From positions 1,652,387-1,716,386 of the forward strand of contig NZ_JACIEN010000001.1 in the NCBI RefSeq assembly GCF_014196925.1: DNA of 64,000 nucleotides. Direction: 5' to 3'. Source of the stretch: Chelatococcus caeni. GTDB taxonomy: Bacteria > Pseudomonadota > Alphaproteobacteria > Rhizobiales > Beijerinckiaceae. Below the pieces are notes generated by a model. It made no database searches. It had not been told where the DNA came from and saw nothing but the letters and a program-made list of their open reading frames with translations. This document shows positions 57,229-64,000 of the stretch, one piece after another. The position numbers and the translations under genes are program-made. Position 1 is the first letter of the stretch, and each line of letters opens with the position of its first letter.

Positions 57229-58389
57229 ATGAGCGGGGGCGCTGCCATGAAGCCGCTGGCCGATCTCAGGGTGCTCGATTTCAGCCGCGTGCTGGCCGGC
57301 CCCTATTGCACCGCCCTCCTCGCCGACCTCGGCGCGCAGGTGATCAAGGTCGAGCCCCCGGGCGGCGACGACTATCGCCACATCGGCCCCTTCGTCGAGG
57401 GCGAGAGCATGCTCTTCGCCACGGTGAACCGGGGCAAGCGCTCCATCGTCCTCGACCTCGCCAAGGCAGAAGATCTCGCCGTAGCCCATGCGCTGGCCGC
57501 CCGGGCGGACGTGGTCGTCGAAAACTTCCGCCCCGGCGTCGCGGACAAGCTCGGCATCGGCTGGGCGCAGCTGTCCGCGCTCAACCCGCGCCTCGTCTAT
57601 GCCTCCATCTCCGGCTTCGGCCAGGAGGGGGAGCTGGCGAAGCGCCCGGCCTACGACGTCATCCTGCAGGCGATGAGCGGCATCATGGCCGTGACGGGCG
57701 AGCCGGACGGGCCGCCGACCCTCGTCGGGGAATCCATCGCCGACGTCGCCGCCGGCCTCTTCGCCTCCTGGGCGGTGCTCGCGGCCTTGCACGAGCGCCA
57801 CGGCACCGGGCGCGGCCGCCACATTGATCTTGCCATGTTCGACGCCATGGTGGCCCTGCAGCCGCTCGTCGTCGCCCGCTATCTCGCGACGGGCGATGCG
57901 CCGCGGCGCGTCGGCAACCGCCATCCGCTGTCGGCGCCCTTCGGCGCCTTCGCGGCACGCGACGGCAGCTTCGTGCTCGCGGTGCTCAACGACAAGCTCT
58001 TCCAGCGGCTCGCCACCTGCATCGGCGCGCCCGAGATCGCGGCGGACCCGCGCTTTGCCACCGACAGCGACCGCCTCGCCAACGAGGGGGCGCTGCGCGC
58101 CCTCATCGAAGCGTGGTCGCGGCAACGCCGCGCCCGCGAGGCCGTGGAGGCGCTCGTCGCCCACGGCGTGCCGGCCGCCGAGATCAACGACATGGCCGAG
58201 GCCCTCGCCTCCCCGCATGCCGAGGCCCGCGGCCTCCTGCAGGAGGTGAGCGACGCGCGTGCCGGCATGCGGCAGGTGCCCGAGCAGCCGGCGCGCTTCG
58301 CCGGCGCGCCGCGCGGTGGCCTTGCCGCCGCCCCTCGCCTCGACGGCGACCGCGCCGCCATCCTGGCCGACCTGGAGGACCGGACGTGA
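57229..58389 (+). CDS. CaiB/BaiF family CoA-transferase
   Basis: A 386-residue class III CoA-transferase, which moves CoA between two carboxylic acids. It begins PLADLRVLDFSRVLAGPYCTALLADLGAQVIKVEPP and has NRGKRSIVLDLAK, VVENFRPGVADKLG, AYDVILQAMSGIMAVTG and a conserved Asp in GESIADVAAGL, where the family's catalytic Asp is expected. The ATG at 57229 is preceded by GAGGTGA and follows hutU by ten bases. Its stop overlaps the acyl-CoA dehydrogenase start (GTGA). The substrate is not known; location suggests an imidazole-containing acid such as imidazolepropionate or urocanate. Confidence 0.93.
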   Translation: MSGGAAMKPLADLRVLDFSRVLAGPYCTALLADLGAQVIKVEPPGGDDYRHIGPFVEGESMLFATVNRGKRSIVLDLAKAEDLAVAHALAARADVVVENFRPGVADKLGIGWAQLSALNPRLVYASISGFGQEGELAKRPAYDVILQAMSGIMAVTGEPDGPPTLVGESIADVAAGLFASWAVLAALHERHGTGRGRHIDLAMFDAMVALQPLVVARYLATGDAPRRVGNRHPLSAPFGAFAARDGSFVLAVLNDKLFQRLATCIGAPEIAADPRFATDSDRLANEGALRALIEAWSRQRRAREAVEALVAHGVPAAEINDMAEALASPHAEARGLLQEVSDARAGMRQVPEQPARFAGAPRGGLAAAPRLDGDRAAILADLEDRT

Positions 58390-59525
58390 ATGCCCCCGCG
58401 ATGACAGCCGAGGACGCCGCCGCCCTCGTCGAGGCCGTGGCCGACTTCAGCCGGAGCGTGCTCGCCCCGGCCGCCGCGGAGATCGACCGCACGGGCCGCT
58501 CGGCCACCATGCACCTGCCGCAGCTTGCGGAGATGGGCATCATGGGCCTCAACCTGCCCGAGGCCTGCGGCGGCATCGGCCTGCCGGCGACGGCCCTGTT
58601 CGAGGCGGTGGCGGCCATCGCCGGAGCCTGCGGCTCCACGGCCTCCATGGTCACGGCCCATTGGCTCGCGACCGATTCCATCCTCATCGGCGGCACGCCG
58701 GAGCAGCAACAGCGCTACCTGCCGGCAGCGGCCGCCGGCAAGGCGCTCGGCGCCTTCGGCCTTACCGAGCCCGGCGCCGGCTCCAACCCGGCCGACATGA
58801 CGACGCGTGCCGTGCGCGAGGGCGACGACTACCGCATCACCGGCACCAAGCATTTCATCTCCAATGCCGGCGAGGCCGATTTCATCGTCGTCTATGCCAA
58901 GACGGACATGGCCGCCGGCGCGCGCGGCATCTCGGCCTTCGTCGTCGAGCCGAAGGCGGGCGGCGTGCGCTGCTCCGCGCCCGAGCCGACCATGGGCCTG
59001 CGCGGCGGCCATGTCTTCGAGGTTTCGCTCGACTGCGTCGTGCCGGCAGAGAACCGCCTCGGCGAGGAGGGCAAGGGCTTCCGCACCGCGCTCAAGGTGC
59101 TCGACGCCGGGCGGCTCGAGATCGCCGCCTGCGCCGTCGGCATCGCCGAGGCCGCACTGGCCGCGGCGCTCGACTGGGCAAGAGAGCGCAAGGTGGGCGG
59201 CGAGCCGATCGCCCATTTCCAGGGCCTGCAATGGATGCTGGCGGACATGGCGACCGACATCGCCGCCGCGCGCCAGCTCGGCCTTGCCGCCGCGCGCAAG
59301 CGCGAGGCCGGCGAGCGCTTCTCCATGGAAGCATCGATGGCCAAGCTCCACGCCTCGGAGATGGTCGGCCGCGTCACCGACAAGGCGCTCCAGATCCACG
59401 GCGGCTACGGCTTCACCACGGCGCTGCCGCTGGAGCGCTACATGCGCGACTGCCGCATCTTCCGCATCTACGAGGGCTCCTCGGAGATCCAGCGCAATAT
59501 CATCGCGCGCCATCTGCTGGGGTGA
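58386..59525 (+). CDS. Acyl-CoA dehydrogenase
   Basis: A 379-residue FAD enzyme that forms an alpha,beta double bond in an acyl-CoA. It has the FAD/substrate-binding FGLTEPGAGSNPADM, FISNAGEADF, the QIHGGYGFT region and the C-terminal RIYEGSSEIQRNIIARHLL, with the catalytic-base Glu in YEGSSE. The start is a GTG at 58386 inside the preceding stop. Paired with the CoA-transferase it resembles the CaiA/CaiB pair, which interconvert a saturated acid and its unsaturated partner through CoA esters. The reaction here is inferred, not known. Confidence 0.94.
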   Translation: MNAPAMTAEDAAALVEAVADFSRSVLAPAAAEIDRTGRSATMHLPQLAEMGIMGLNLPEACGGIGLPATALFEAVAAIAGACGSTASMVTAHWLATDSILIGGTPEQQQRYLPAAAAGKALGAFGLTEPGAGSNPADMTTRAVREGDDYRITGTKHFISNAGEADFIVVYAKTDMAAGARGISAFVVEPKAGGVRCSAPEPTMGLRGGHVFEVSLDCVVPAENRLGEEGKGFRTALKVLDAGRLEIAACAVGIAEAALAAALDWARERKVGGEPIAHFQGLQWMLADMATDIAAARQLGLAAARKREAGERFSMEASMAKLHASEMVGRVTDKALQIHGGYGFTTALPLERYMRDCRIFRIYEGSSEIQRNIIARHLLG

Positions 59526-59530
59526 GGCTC

Positions 59531-60103
59531 ATGCGTATTCTCCGGGCCGGCGACTATCGCGTCATGCCGTGGAAGAACGGCGGCGGCGAGACCACCGAGA
59601 TCGCCGCCTTCCCGGAAGGCTCCGGGCTGGAGACCTTCGACTGGCGCGTGAGCATGGCGCGCGTGGCGAGCGACGGGCCGTTCTCCATCTTTCCGGGGAT
59701 CGACCGCACCCTGTCGCTCCTCGACGGCCCGGCGCTCACCCTCGCCTTCGACGACCGGGGCGAGGTCGTCATCGATGCGGCGACGCCGCCCTATGCTTTC
59801 CCGGCCGATGTCGCCGTGACCGGGCGTCTCGCCGGCGCCCCGATCACCGACCTCAACGTGATGACGCGCCGCGGGCGCTGGCGCCACCATGTGCAGCGGG
59901 TCGCGGTCGAAAGCCCGCGCGCCCTGCCGCGCCTCGGCGACCTCCTCCTCGTCATCGCGACGCGCGAGGCCGTCACCCTTCGGACAGACGACGGCATGGC
60001 CGTCCTGAACCCCGCCGACACCGCCGTCATCGAAGAGGCAGCCGTCAGCCTCGCGGCTGACGGCCCCGCAACTGTCTACACGGTCGACCTCTGGCGCCTC
60101 TGA
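59531..60103 (+). CDS. hutD: HutD family protein
   Basis: A 190-residue cupin-like protein that starts with the family signature RILRAGDYRVMPWKNGGGETTEIA, followed by FDWRVSMARVASDGPFSIFPGIDRTLSLLDG. Pseudomonas HutD is thought to bind urocanate and act as a regulator of hut expression. GAGG lies upstream of the ATG. It ends the rightward hut operon and is convergent with a HdeD-type gene. Confidence 0.92.
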   Translation: MRILRAGDYRVMPWKNGGGETTEIAAFPEGSGLETFDWRVSMARVASDGPFSIFPGIDRTLSLLDGPALTLAFDDRGEVVIDAATPPYAFPADVAVTGRLAGAPITDLNVMTRRGRWRHHVQRVAVESPRALPRLGDLLLVIATREAVTLRTDDGMAVLNPADTAVIEEAAVSLAADGPATVYTVDLWRL

Positions 60104-60106
60104 CGC

Positions 60107-60673
60107 TCAGCGCGCCGCCTTGAGGGCGAGGCCGAAGGCGATGAAGGCCCAGCCCTGGAAGATGAGGTCGATCGCAAGCAGCAGGCCCAGCACCCACAGG
60201 CTGTTCACCGGCCAGCCGGCCGCGATGATGAGGCCCGTGAGGAGCGTCAGCAGACCGGCGGCGACGATCCAGCCCCAGCCCTTCTCCGGCCGCGCGTTGA
60301 AGCCCACCCACATGCGGATGAGGCCGGCAACGATGAGCGAGACGGCGAGCAGCAGCGTCAGCACGCCGGAGGCGAGAAGCGGGTTGTAGAAGGCGAAGAA
60401 ACCCGCCACCGCATAGATGAGGCCGCTCGCCAGCCAGTAGAAGAAGCGGCCCCAGGTCTTCACGCCGAAGGCATGCACGATCTCGATGATGCCGCCGACG
60501 AGCATGAGCGCACCGACGTAATAGACCGTGGCGACCGTCGCGACGAAGAGATGCGCGAAGGCGATGCCCCCGAAGACGAGCAGGCCGAAGCCGAGCGCGA
60601 CGAACCAGCCCCACTTCGCCCTCACCTCGCCGACGGCCATGCCGAGCGGACTCTCGTTGAGCGTATTGGCCAT
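60107..60673 (-). CDS. HdeD family membrane protein (DUF308)
   Basis: A 188-residue protein with six predicted transmembrane helices, each about 20 residues and separated by short loops: WFVALGFGLLVFGGIAFAH, VYYVGALMLVGGIIEIVHAF, FYWLASGLIYAVAGFFAFY, SGVLTLLLAVSLIVAGLIRM, WIVAAGLLTLLTGLIIAA and VLGLLLAIDLIFQGWAFI. This is the HdeD/DUF308 pattern; E. coli HdeD is linked to acid resistance. The ATG at 60673 has a GGGGGG-type upstream site. It is not clearly connected to hut function. Confidence 0.9.
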   Translation of the reverse strand: MANTLNESPLGMAVGEVRAKWGWFVALGFGLLVFGGIAFAHLFVATVATVYYVGALMLVGGIIEIVHAFGVKTWGRFFYWLASGLIYAVAGFFAFYNPLLASGVLTLLLAVSLIVAGLIRMWVGFNARPEKGWGWIVAAGLLTLLTGLIIAAGWPVNSLWVLGLLLAIDLIFQGWAFIAFGLALKAAR

Positions 60674-60808
60674 TGCACCCCCCTGACTGTCCGCCTGAGG
60701 GACGGGGAGCGGGCCCGGACAGCAGCCCGACTCACCCGGCAGTGGGCGAAGGATAGCGCGTGGGCCAAACAATGGCAAAGAAATGCAGGGCGCAGTTTGC
60801 CGTAAATT

Positions 60809-61594
60809 TTAGTGTTCGGTCGCCGCCAGCACCGCTTCGACGCGGATCTCTTCCGTAAGTCTCGCCTTCAGCGCCGAGAATTCGGGGCTCGTCTTCATCT
60901 TGTAATCGCGCGGATGCGGCAGGTCGACGGCGAGGTCGGCCTTGATGCGCCCGGGCCGGGCCGACATGACGATGACGCGCGAGGCGAGGAAGATCGCCTC
61001 CTCGATGTCGTGGGTGACGAAGAGCACCGTCTTGCGCTCGCGCTCCCAGATGCCGAGCAGCAACTCCTGCATCAGCGAGCGGGTCTGGTTGTCGAGGGCG
61101 CCGAAGGGCTCGTCGAGCAGCAGGATCTCGGGGTCGTTGGCGAGCGCGCGGGCGATCGCCGTGCGCTGCTGCATGCCGCCGGAAAGCTGCTTGGGCCAGT
61201 GGTTCTCGAAGCCCCTGAGGCCGACCTTGTCGATATAGGAGGCGACGATGTCCCTGGTCTCGGCTTCCTGCCGGCCCTTCTCCCTGAGGCCGAAGGCGAT
61301 GTTCTGCGCCACCGTGAGCCAGGGAAAGAGCGTGTAGGACTGGAACACCATGCCCCGGTCGGCGCCCGGGCCGGTGATGCGGCGCCCGTCGAGCCGCACC
61401 TCGCCCGCGCTCGGCCTGTCGAGCCCGGCGACGATGCGCAGCAGCGTGGACTTGCCGCAGCCGGAGGGGCCGAGGATGGTGATGAAGTCGTTGGCCGCGA
61501 CCGAGAGGTTCGTCGGCGTCAGCGCCGTCACCGGCGCCCCGCCGCGCACCCCCGGGAAGATGCGCGAGACGTTGTCGATGACGAGCTTCGTCAC
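60809..61594 (-). CDS. ABC transporter ATP-binding protein (NitT/TauT type)
   Basis: A 261-residue ATPase of an importer. Walker A is GPSGCGKST (42-50), the Q loop is in MVFQSYTLFPWLTV, the signature is QLSGGMQQRTAIARAL and Walker B is ILLLDEPFGALD, with the H loop in FVTHDIEEA. This subgroup matches nitrate/sulfonate/taurine-type systems (SsuB/TauB). The GTG start at 61594 overlaps the permease stop (GTGA). Confidence 0.95.
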   Translation of the reverse strand: MTKLVIDNVSRIFPGVRGGAPVTALTPTNLSVAANDFITILGPSGCGKSTLLRIVAGLDRPSAGEVRLDGRRITGPGADRGMVFQSYTLFPWLTVAQNIAFGLREKGRQEAETRDIVASYIDKVGLRGFENHWPKQLSGGMQQRTAIARALANDPEILLLDEPFGALDNQTRSLMQELLLGIWERERKTVLFVTHDIEEAIFLASRVIVMSARPGRIKADLAVDLPHPRDYKMKTSPEFSALKARLTEEIRVEAVLAATEH

Positions 61595-62367
61595 GCGAGC
61601 CTCCACGGGAAGAGCCAGCGGTTGGCCGCCTTGAACAGGAAATCGGAGACGAGGCCGATGAGGCCGATGACGATGATGCCGAAGATGATCTGGCCGGTGG
61701 CGAGCAGCGCCTGGCTGTCGATGATCATGTGGCCGATGCCGGACGAGGAGCCGATGAGCTCGGCGACGATGACATAGGTCCACGCCCAGCCGAGGACGAG
61801 GCGCAGGATCTCGGCGATCTCCGGCGCATTGGCCGGGATCATGACGCGGCGCACGATGCCCGTGTCGCGCGCGCCGAGCGTGTAGGCGGCCTCGACGAGG
61901 TCGCGCCGGGTGGAGCCCACCGAGACGGCGACCATGAGGATGATCTGGAACACCGAGCCGATGAAGATGACGAGCAGCTTCTGCACCTCGCCGATGCCCG
62001 CCCACAGGATGAGGAGCGGGATGAAGGCCGAGGCCGGCAGGTAGCGCGCGAAGGAGACGAAGGGCTCGAAGAAGGCCTCGATGGGCTTGTAGGCGCCCAT
62101 CAGGATGCCGATCGGCACGGCGACGATGGCCGCCAGCACGAAGCCGCCGAGGACGCGCCAGATGGTGACGCCGATGTCGAACAGGAAGCCGTGATCGGCA
62201 AGGAGCGCCCAGCCGTCCGCCAGCATGGTGAGCGGGTCGGCGAGGAAGGTGCGCGAGACATAGCCGCCGAAGGTGGCGAAGCCCCAGCCCAGCACGAAGA
62301 GGATGAAGAAGGAGATGCCGAGGACGATGCGCGCCCCCTGCCCGATCGGTTCCAGTGGTCTCAGCAT
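61591..62367 (-). CDS. ABC transporter permease (NitT/TauT type)
   Basis: A 258-residue inner-membrane permease with about six helices. The EAA loop for ATPase contact is in DLVEAAYTLGARDTGIVRRVMIPANAPEI. It belongs to the SsuC/TauC-like subgroup. It is encoded 108 bases downstream of the substrate-binding protein and overlaps the ATPase gene. Confidence 0.95.
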   Translation of the reverse strand: MLRPLEPIGQGARIVLGISFFILFVLGWGFATFGGYVSRTFLADPLTMLADGWALLADHGFLFDIGVTIWRVLGGFVLAAIVAVPIGILMGAYKPIEAFFEPFVSFARYLPASAFIPLLILWAGIGEVQKLLVIFIGSVFQIILMVAVSVGSTRRDLVEAAYTLGARDTGIVRRVMIPANAPEIAEILRLVLGWAWTYVIVAELIGSSSGIGHMIIDSQALLATGQIIFGIIVIGLIGLVSDFLFKAANRWLFPWRLA

Positions 62368-62475
62368 GACGTTCCGTTCGTGCCGTTTCCGGTCAGCCGC
62401 GCCCGTTCCGCTCCCTCGGCAAGGGAGCGGCAGGTGGCATAGCAGATGCGGGCGGCAAGTGAAGCCGCCGAAGGC

Positions 62476-63426
62476 TCACTTGATGAAGCTGGTGTCGACG
62501 ATCGTCGAGATGTCCGGCTTCTGCTTGATGATGCCGATCTCGAGGAGCAGGTCGGCCGCCTCGTTGGAGAACTTCTCGAACTCGCCGGCGAAGAAGGTCC
62601 GGTTGGCCTCGCGATCCTGCCAGCGCAGGTACTGGGCCGACTTGCCGAACTGCTCGCCCGTCTGCTTCACGTCGGCGCCCATGATCTCGAAGGCCTTCTT
62701 CTCGTCGGCCTTGATCATGTCGAGCGCCTCGAAGTAGCTGTCGGCGAGCGCCTTGGCCGCTTGCGGGTTCTCCTCGAGGAACTTCGGCGTGCAGCCGAAG
62801 GTGTCCATGACGACCGGATAGTCGAGCGTCGTGGCGATGATCTTGCCCGCCTCCGGCTTGTCGCGCACGGTCGAGAGATACGGCTCGTAGCTCATGGCCG
62901 CATCGTTCTGGCCGGCGACGAAGGCCTGGGCCGCGGGACCGGGCTCGAGATTGACGACCTTGACGTCCTTCACGGAGAGGCCGTTCTGCTTCAGCATCCA
63001 GGCGAGCACGAAATAGGGCGAGGTGCCCGGCGCGGAGGCCGCGACGTTCTTGCCCTTCAGGTCCTTGATCGACTGGATGTCGTTGCGCACGACCATGCCG
63101 TCGGCGCCGTAGGACTTGTCCATCTGGAAGATCTGCTTGGTGGCGATGCCGTTGGCGTTCCACGCCACCCAGGTCTCGACGGTCGTCGCGGCGCACTGGA
63201 TGTCGCCCGAGGCGATGGCGAGGTGCCGGCTCGCCTGCGGGATCTTCTTGATGGTGACGTCGAGGCCGTGCTTCTCGAAGATGCCGGCCTCCTTGGCGAG
63301 CGTGAGCGGCGCAAAGCCCGTCCACCCGCTCATGCCGATGACGACCTGCGTGTTGGCCGCCGATGCGGCGCCCGCCGCGCCGATGAGGATCGCCGCAGCG
63401 AGCCCGAATGCCGAAGTGCGTTTCAT
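62476..63426 (-). CDS. ABC transporter substrate-binding protein (NMT1/SsuA-like)
   Basis: A 316-residue periplasmic binding protein. A signal peptide covers about residues 1-23 (cleavage near ASA). The mature domain begins TQVVIGMSGWTGFAPLTLAKEAGIFEKHGLDV and has DLKGKNVAASAPGTSPYFVLAWML, the NMT1/SsuA pattern. The specific ligand is unknown. A HutC-type operator lies 66 bases upstream, so the likely substrate is histidine, urocanate or a related imidazole acid. Confidence 0.93.
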   Translation of the reverse strand: MKRTSAFGLAAAILIGAAGAASAANTQVVIGMSGWTGFAPLTLAKEAGIFEKHGLDVTIKKIPQASRHLAIASGDIQCAATTVETWVAWNANGIATKQIFQMDKSYGADGMVVRNDIQSIKDLKGKNVAASAPGTSPYFVLAWMLKQNGLSVKDVKVVNLEPGPAAQAFVAGQNDAAMSYEPYLSTVRDKPEAGKIIATTLDYPVVMDTFGCTPKFLEENPQAAKALADSYFEALDMIKADEKKAFEIMGADVKQTGEQFGKSAQYLRWQDREANRTFFAGEFEKFSNEAADLLLEIGIIKQKPDISTIVDTSFIK

Positions 63427-63639
63427 GACGTGTCTCCCGGTCCGTTGACCCCTCTTTATCGAATGGCAGCACGCCGCAGCCTTGGTGTCAATTGTCTAGA
63501 CAAAACTTGCATACACTTTCCCACGCAGGCCGGGCATCTGCCTGTTTGGGCGGCAAGGAAGGGAGGGCCTGAACCGTGCGGATCGGCTTCTCGCGCGTCT
63601 TGACGGCGCATCTTGGCCGCGCGTCTTGGCCGATCCTCG
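63427..63639. other. Leader and upstream region of the transporter gene
   Basis: It holds the HutC-like operator (63492-63503) and a TTGACA hexamer on the minus strand at 63491-63486 abutting it, which may be the -35 element of the transporter promoter. No good -10 is visible. Further upstream it is GC-rich and gene-free up to the repeats. Confidence 0.55.
63492..63503. promoter_or_regulatory. HutC operator 3, upstream of the ABC transporter
   Basis: TTGTCTAGACAA is base-for-base identical to operator 1 at 51699, and is 66 bases upstream of the substrate-binding protein start. Its overlap with a TTGACA hexamer would let a bound repressor block RNA polymerase. Confidence 0.82.
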
Positions 63640-64000
63640 TGCGTCATGGCCGGGCTCGTCCAGGCCATGACGCCTTTCAATCCTGCGCGAGCGTCACGGC
63701 GTGGATGCCCGCGACGAGCGCGGGCATGACGGCGGGGACAGTTACGCAAATGGAACAGGAAGAGTGGCACAACCTCTCCGCCCGTCCTGGCCGGGCTTGT
63801 CCCGGCCATCCACGCCTTTCAACCCCGCGCGAGCGTCACGGCGTGGATGCCCGCGACAGGCGCGGGCATGACGGTGGAGACGGCTGCGCAAAGGGAACGG
63901 GAGGAGTGGCACAACCTCTCCGCCCGTCCTGGCCGGGCTTGTCCCGGCCATCCACGCCTTTCAACCCCGCGCGAGCGTCACGGCGTGGATGCCCGCGACG
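63640..64000. repeat. REP-like hairpin array at the right edge, about 142 bp period
   Basis: Hairpins B (63646, about 63787, about 63929) and A (63705, about 63846, and a truncated copy from 63988) alternate to the end of the window. The linkers share AGTGGCACAACCTCTCCGCC. B has the variant start CTGGCCGGG in the last two copies. It is the same family as the 2973-3970 array but with a longer repeat unit, and it continues past the window. Confidence 0.88.

Overview
The window is a GC-rich, gene-dense stretch of an alphaproteobacterial chromosome, most likely from the order Hyphomicrobiales (Rhizobiales). Supporting markers are the divK-pleD pair, an EipB-type envelope protein, DUF1489 and DUF3572 proteins, a phasin, a SPOR-tailed D,D-carboxypeptidase, clpS-clpA, and a gat/ruvX/dprA/plsY/pyrBC neighbourhood. 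The genus cannot be fixed from sequence alone. I found no rRNA, tRNA, CRISPR array, prophage or IS element.

Layout. 1-2.8 kb: the start of an AI-2E transporter gene and a CDP-alcohol phosphatidyltransferase, divergent from purM-purN. 2.8-4.05 kb: a non-coding tandem array of hairpin repeats. 4.1-13.5 kb: a molybdopterin oxidoreductase, ndk, a GST, small secreted proteins, two acetyltransferase genes and gatB. 13.8-23.5 kb: yjhX, chorismate mutase, gatA, gatC, a metallo-beta-lactamase-fold hydrolase, ruvX, dprA, plsY and pyrB with a dihydroorotase-like pseudoenzyme. 23.6-34.8 kb: a TetR/oxidoreductase divergon with a clear operator, rpmG, pleD-divK, dinB, eipB, a RidA protein, a glycerophosphodiesterase, an acyltransferase and a HIT protein. 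34.9-49.1 kb: a chemoreceptor, clpA-clpS, a phasin with candidate operators, a D,D-carboxypeptidase, a vWA/DnaJ pair, panC, a low-GC foreign gene (46.15-47.11 kb) and a biotin-dependent carboxylase alpha subunit.

49.4-63.5 kb is a histidine-utilisation (hut) regulon. hutF and the repressor hutC run left. hutI, hutH, hutG, hutU, a CaiB/BaiF CoA-transferase, an acyl-CoA dehydrogenase and hutD run right. Two HutC-like operators lie between these arms. A third, an exact 12-base copy of one of them, lies about 12 kb away in front of a NitT/TauT-type ABC transporter, which ties that transporter to the same repressor. The CoA-transferase and dehydrogenase lie between hutU and hutD, and their products form a CaiB/CaiA-like pair. 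I propose that this pair interconverts imidazole-4-propionate and urocanate, so imidazolepropionate can feed into the Hut pathway. This is the strongest candidate for an undescribed system here.

A second theme is a dispersed family of paired, inverted extragenic hairpins (REP/BIME-like) at five loci. It has two stem subtypes that differ by compensatory G-C to C-G flips. One copy sits in the hutF leader and another inside the hut operon just before hutU. A third is gene packing: seven neighbouring gene pairs overlap by the same four bases, GTGA, so the downstream gene starts with GTG inside the upstream stop.
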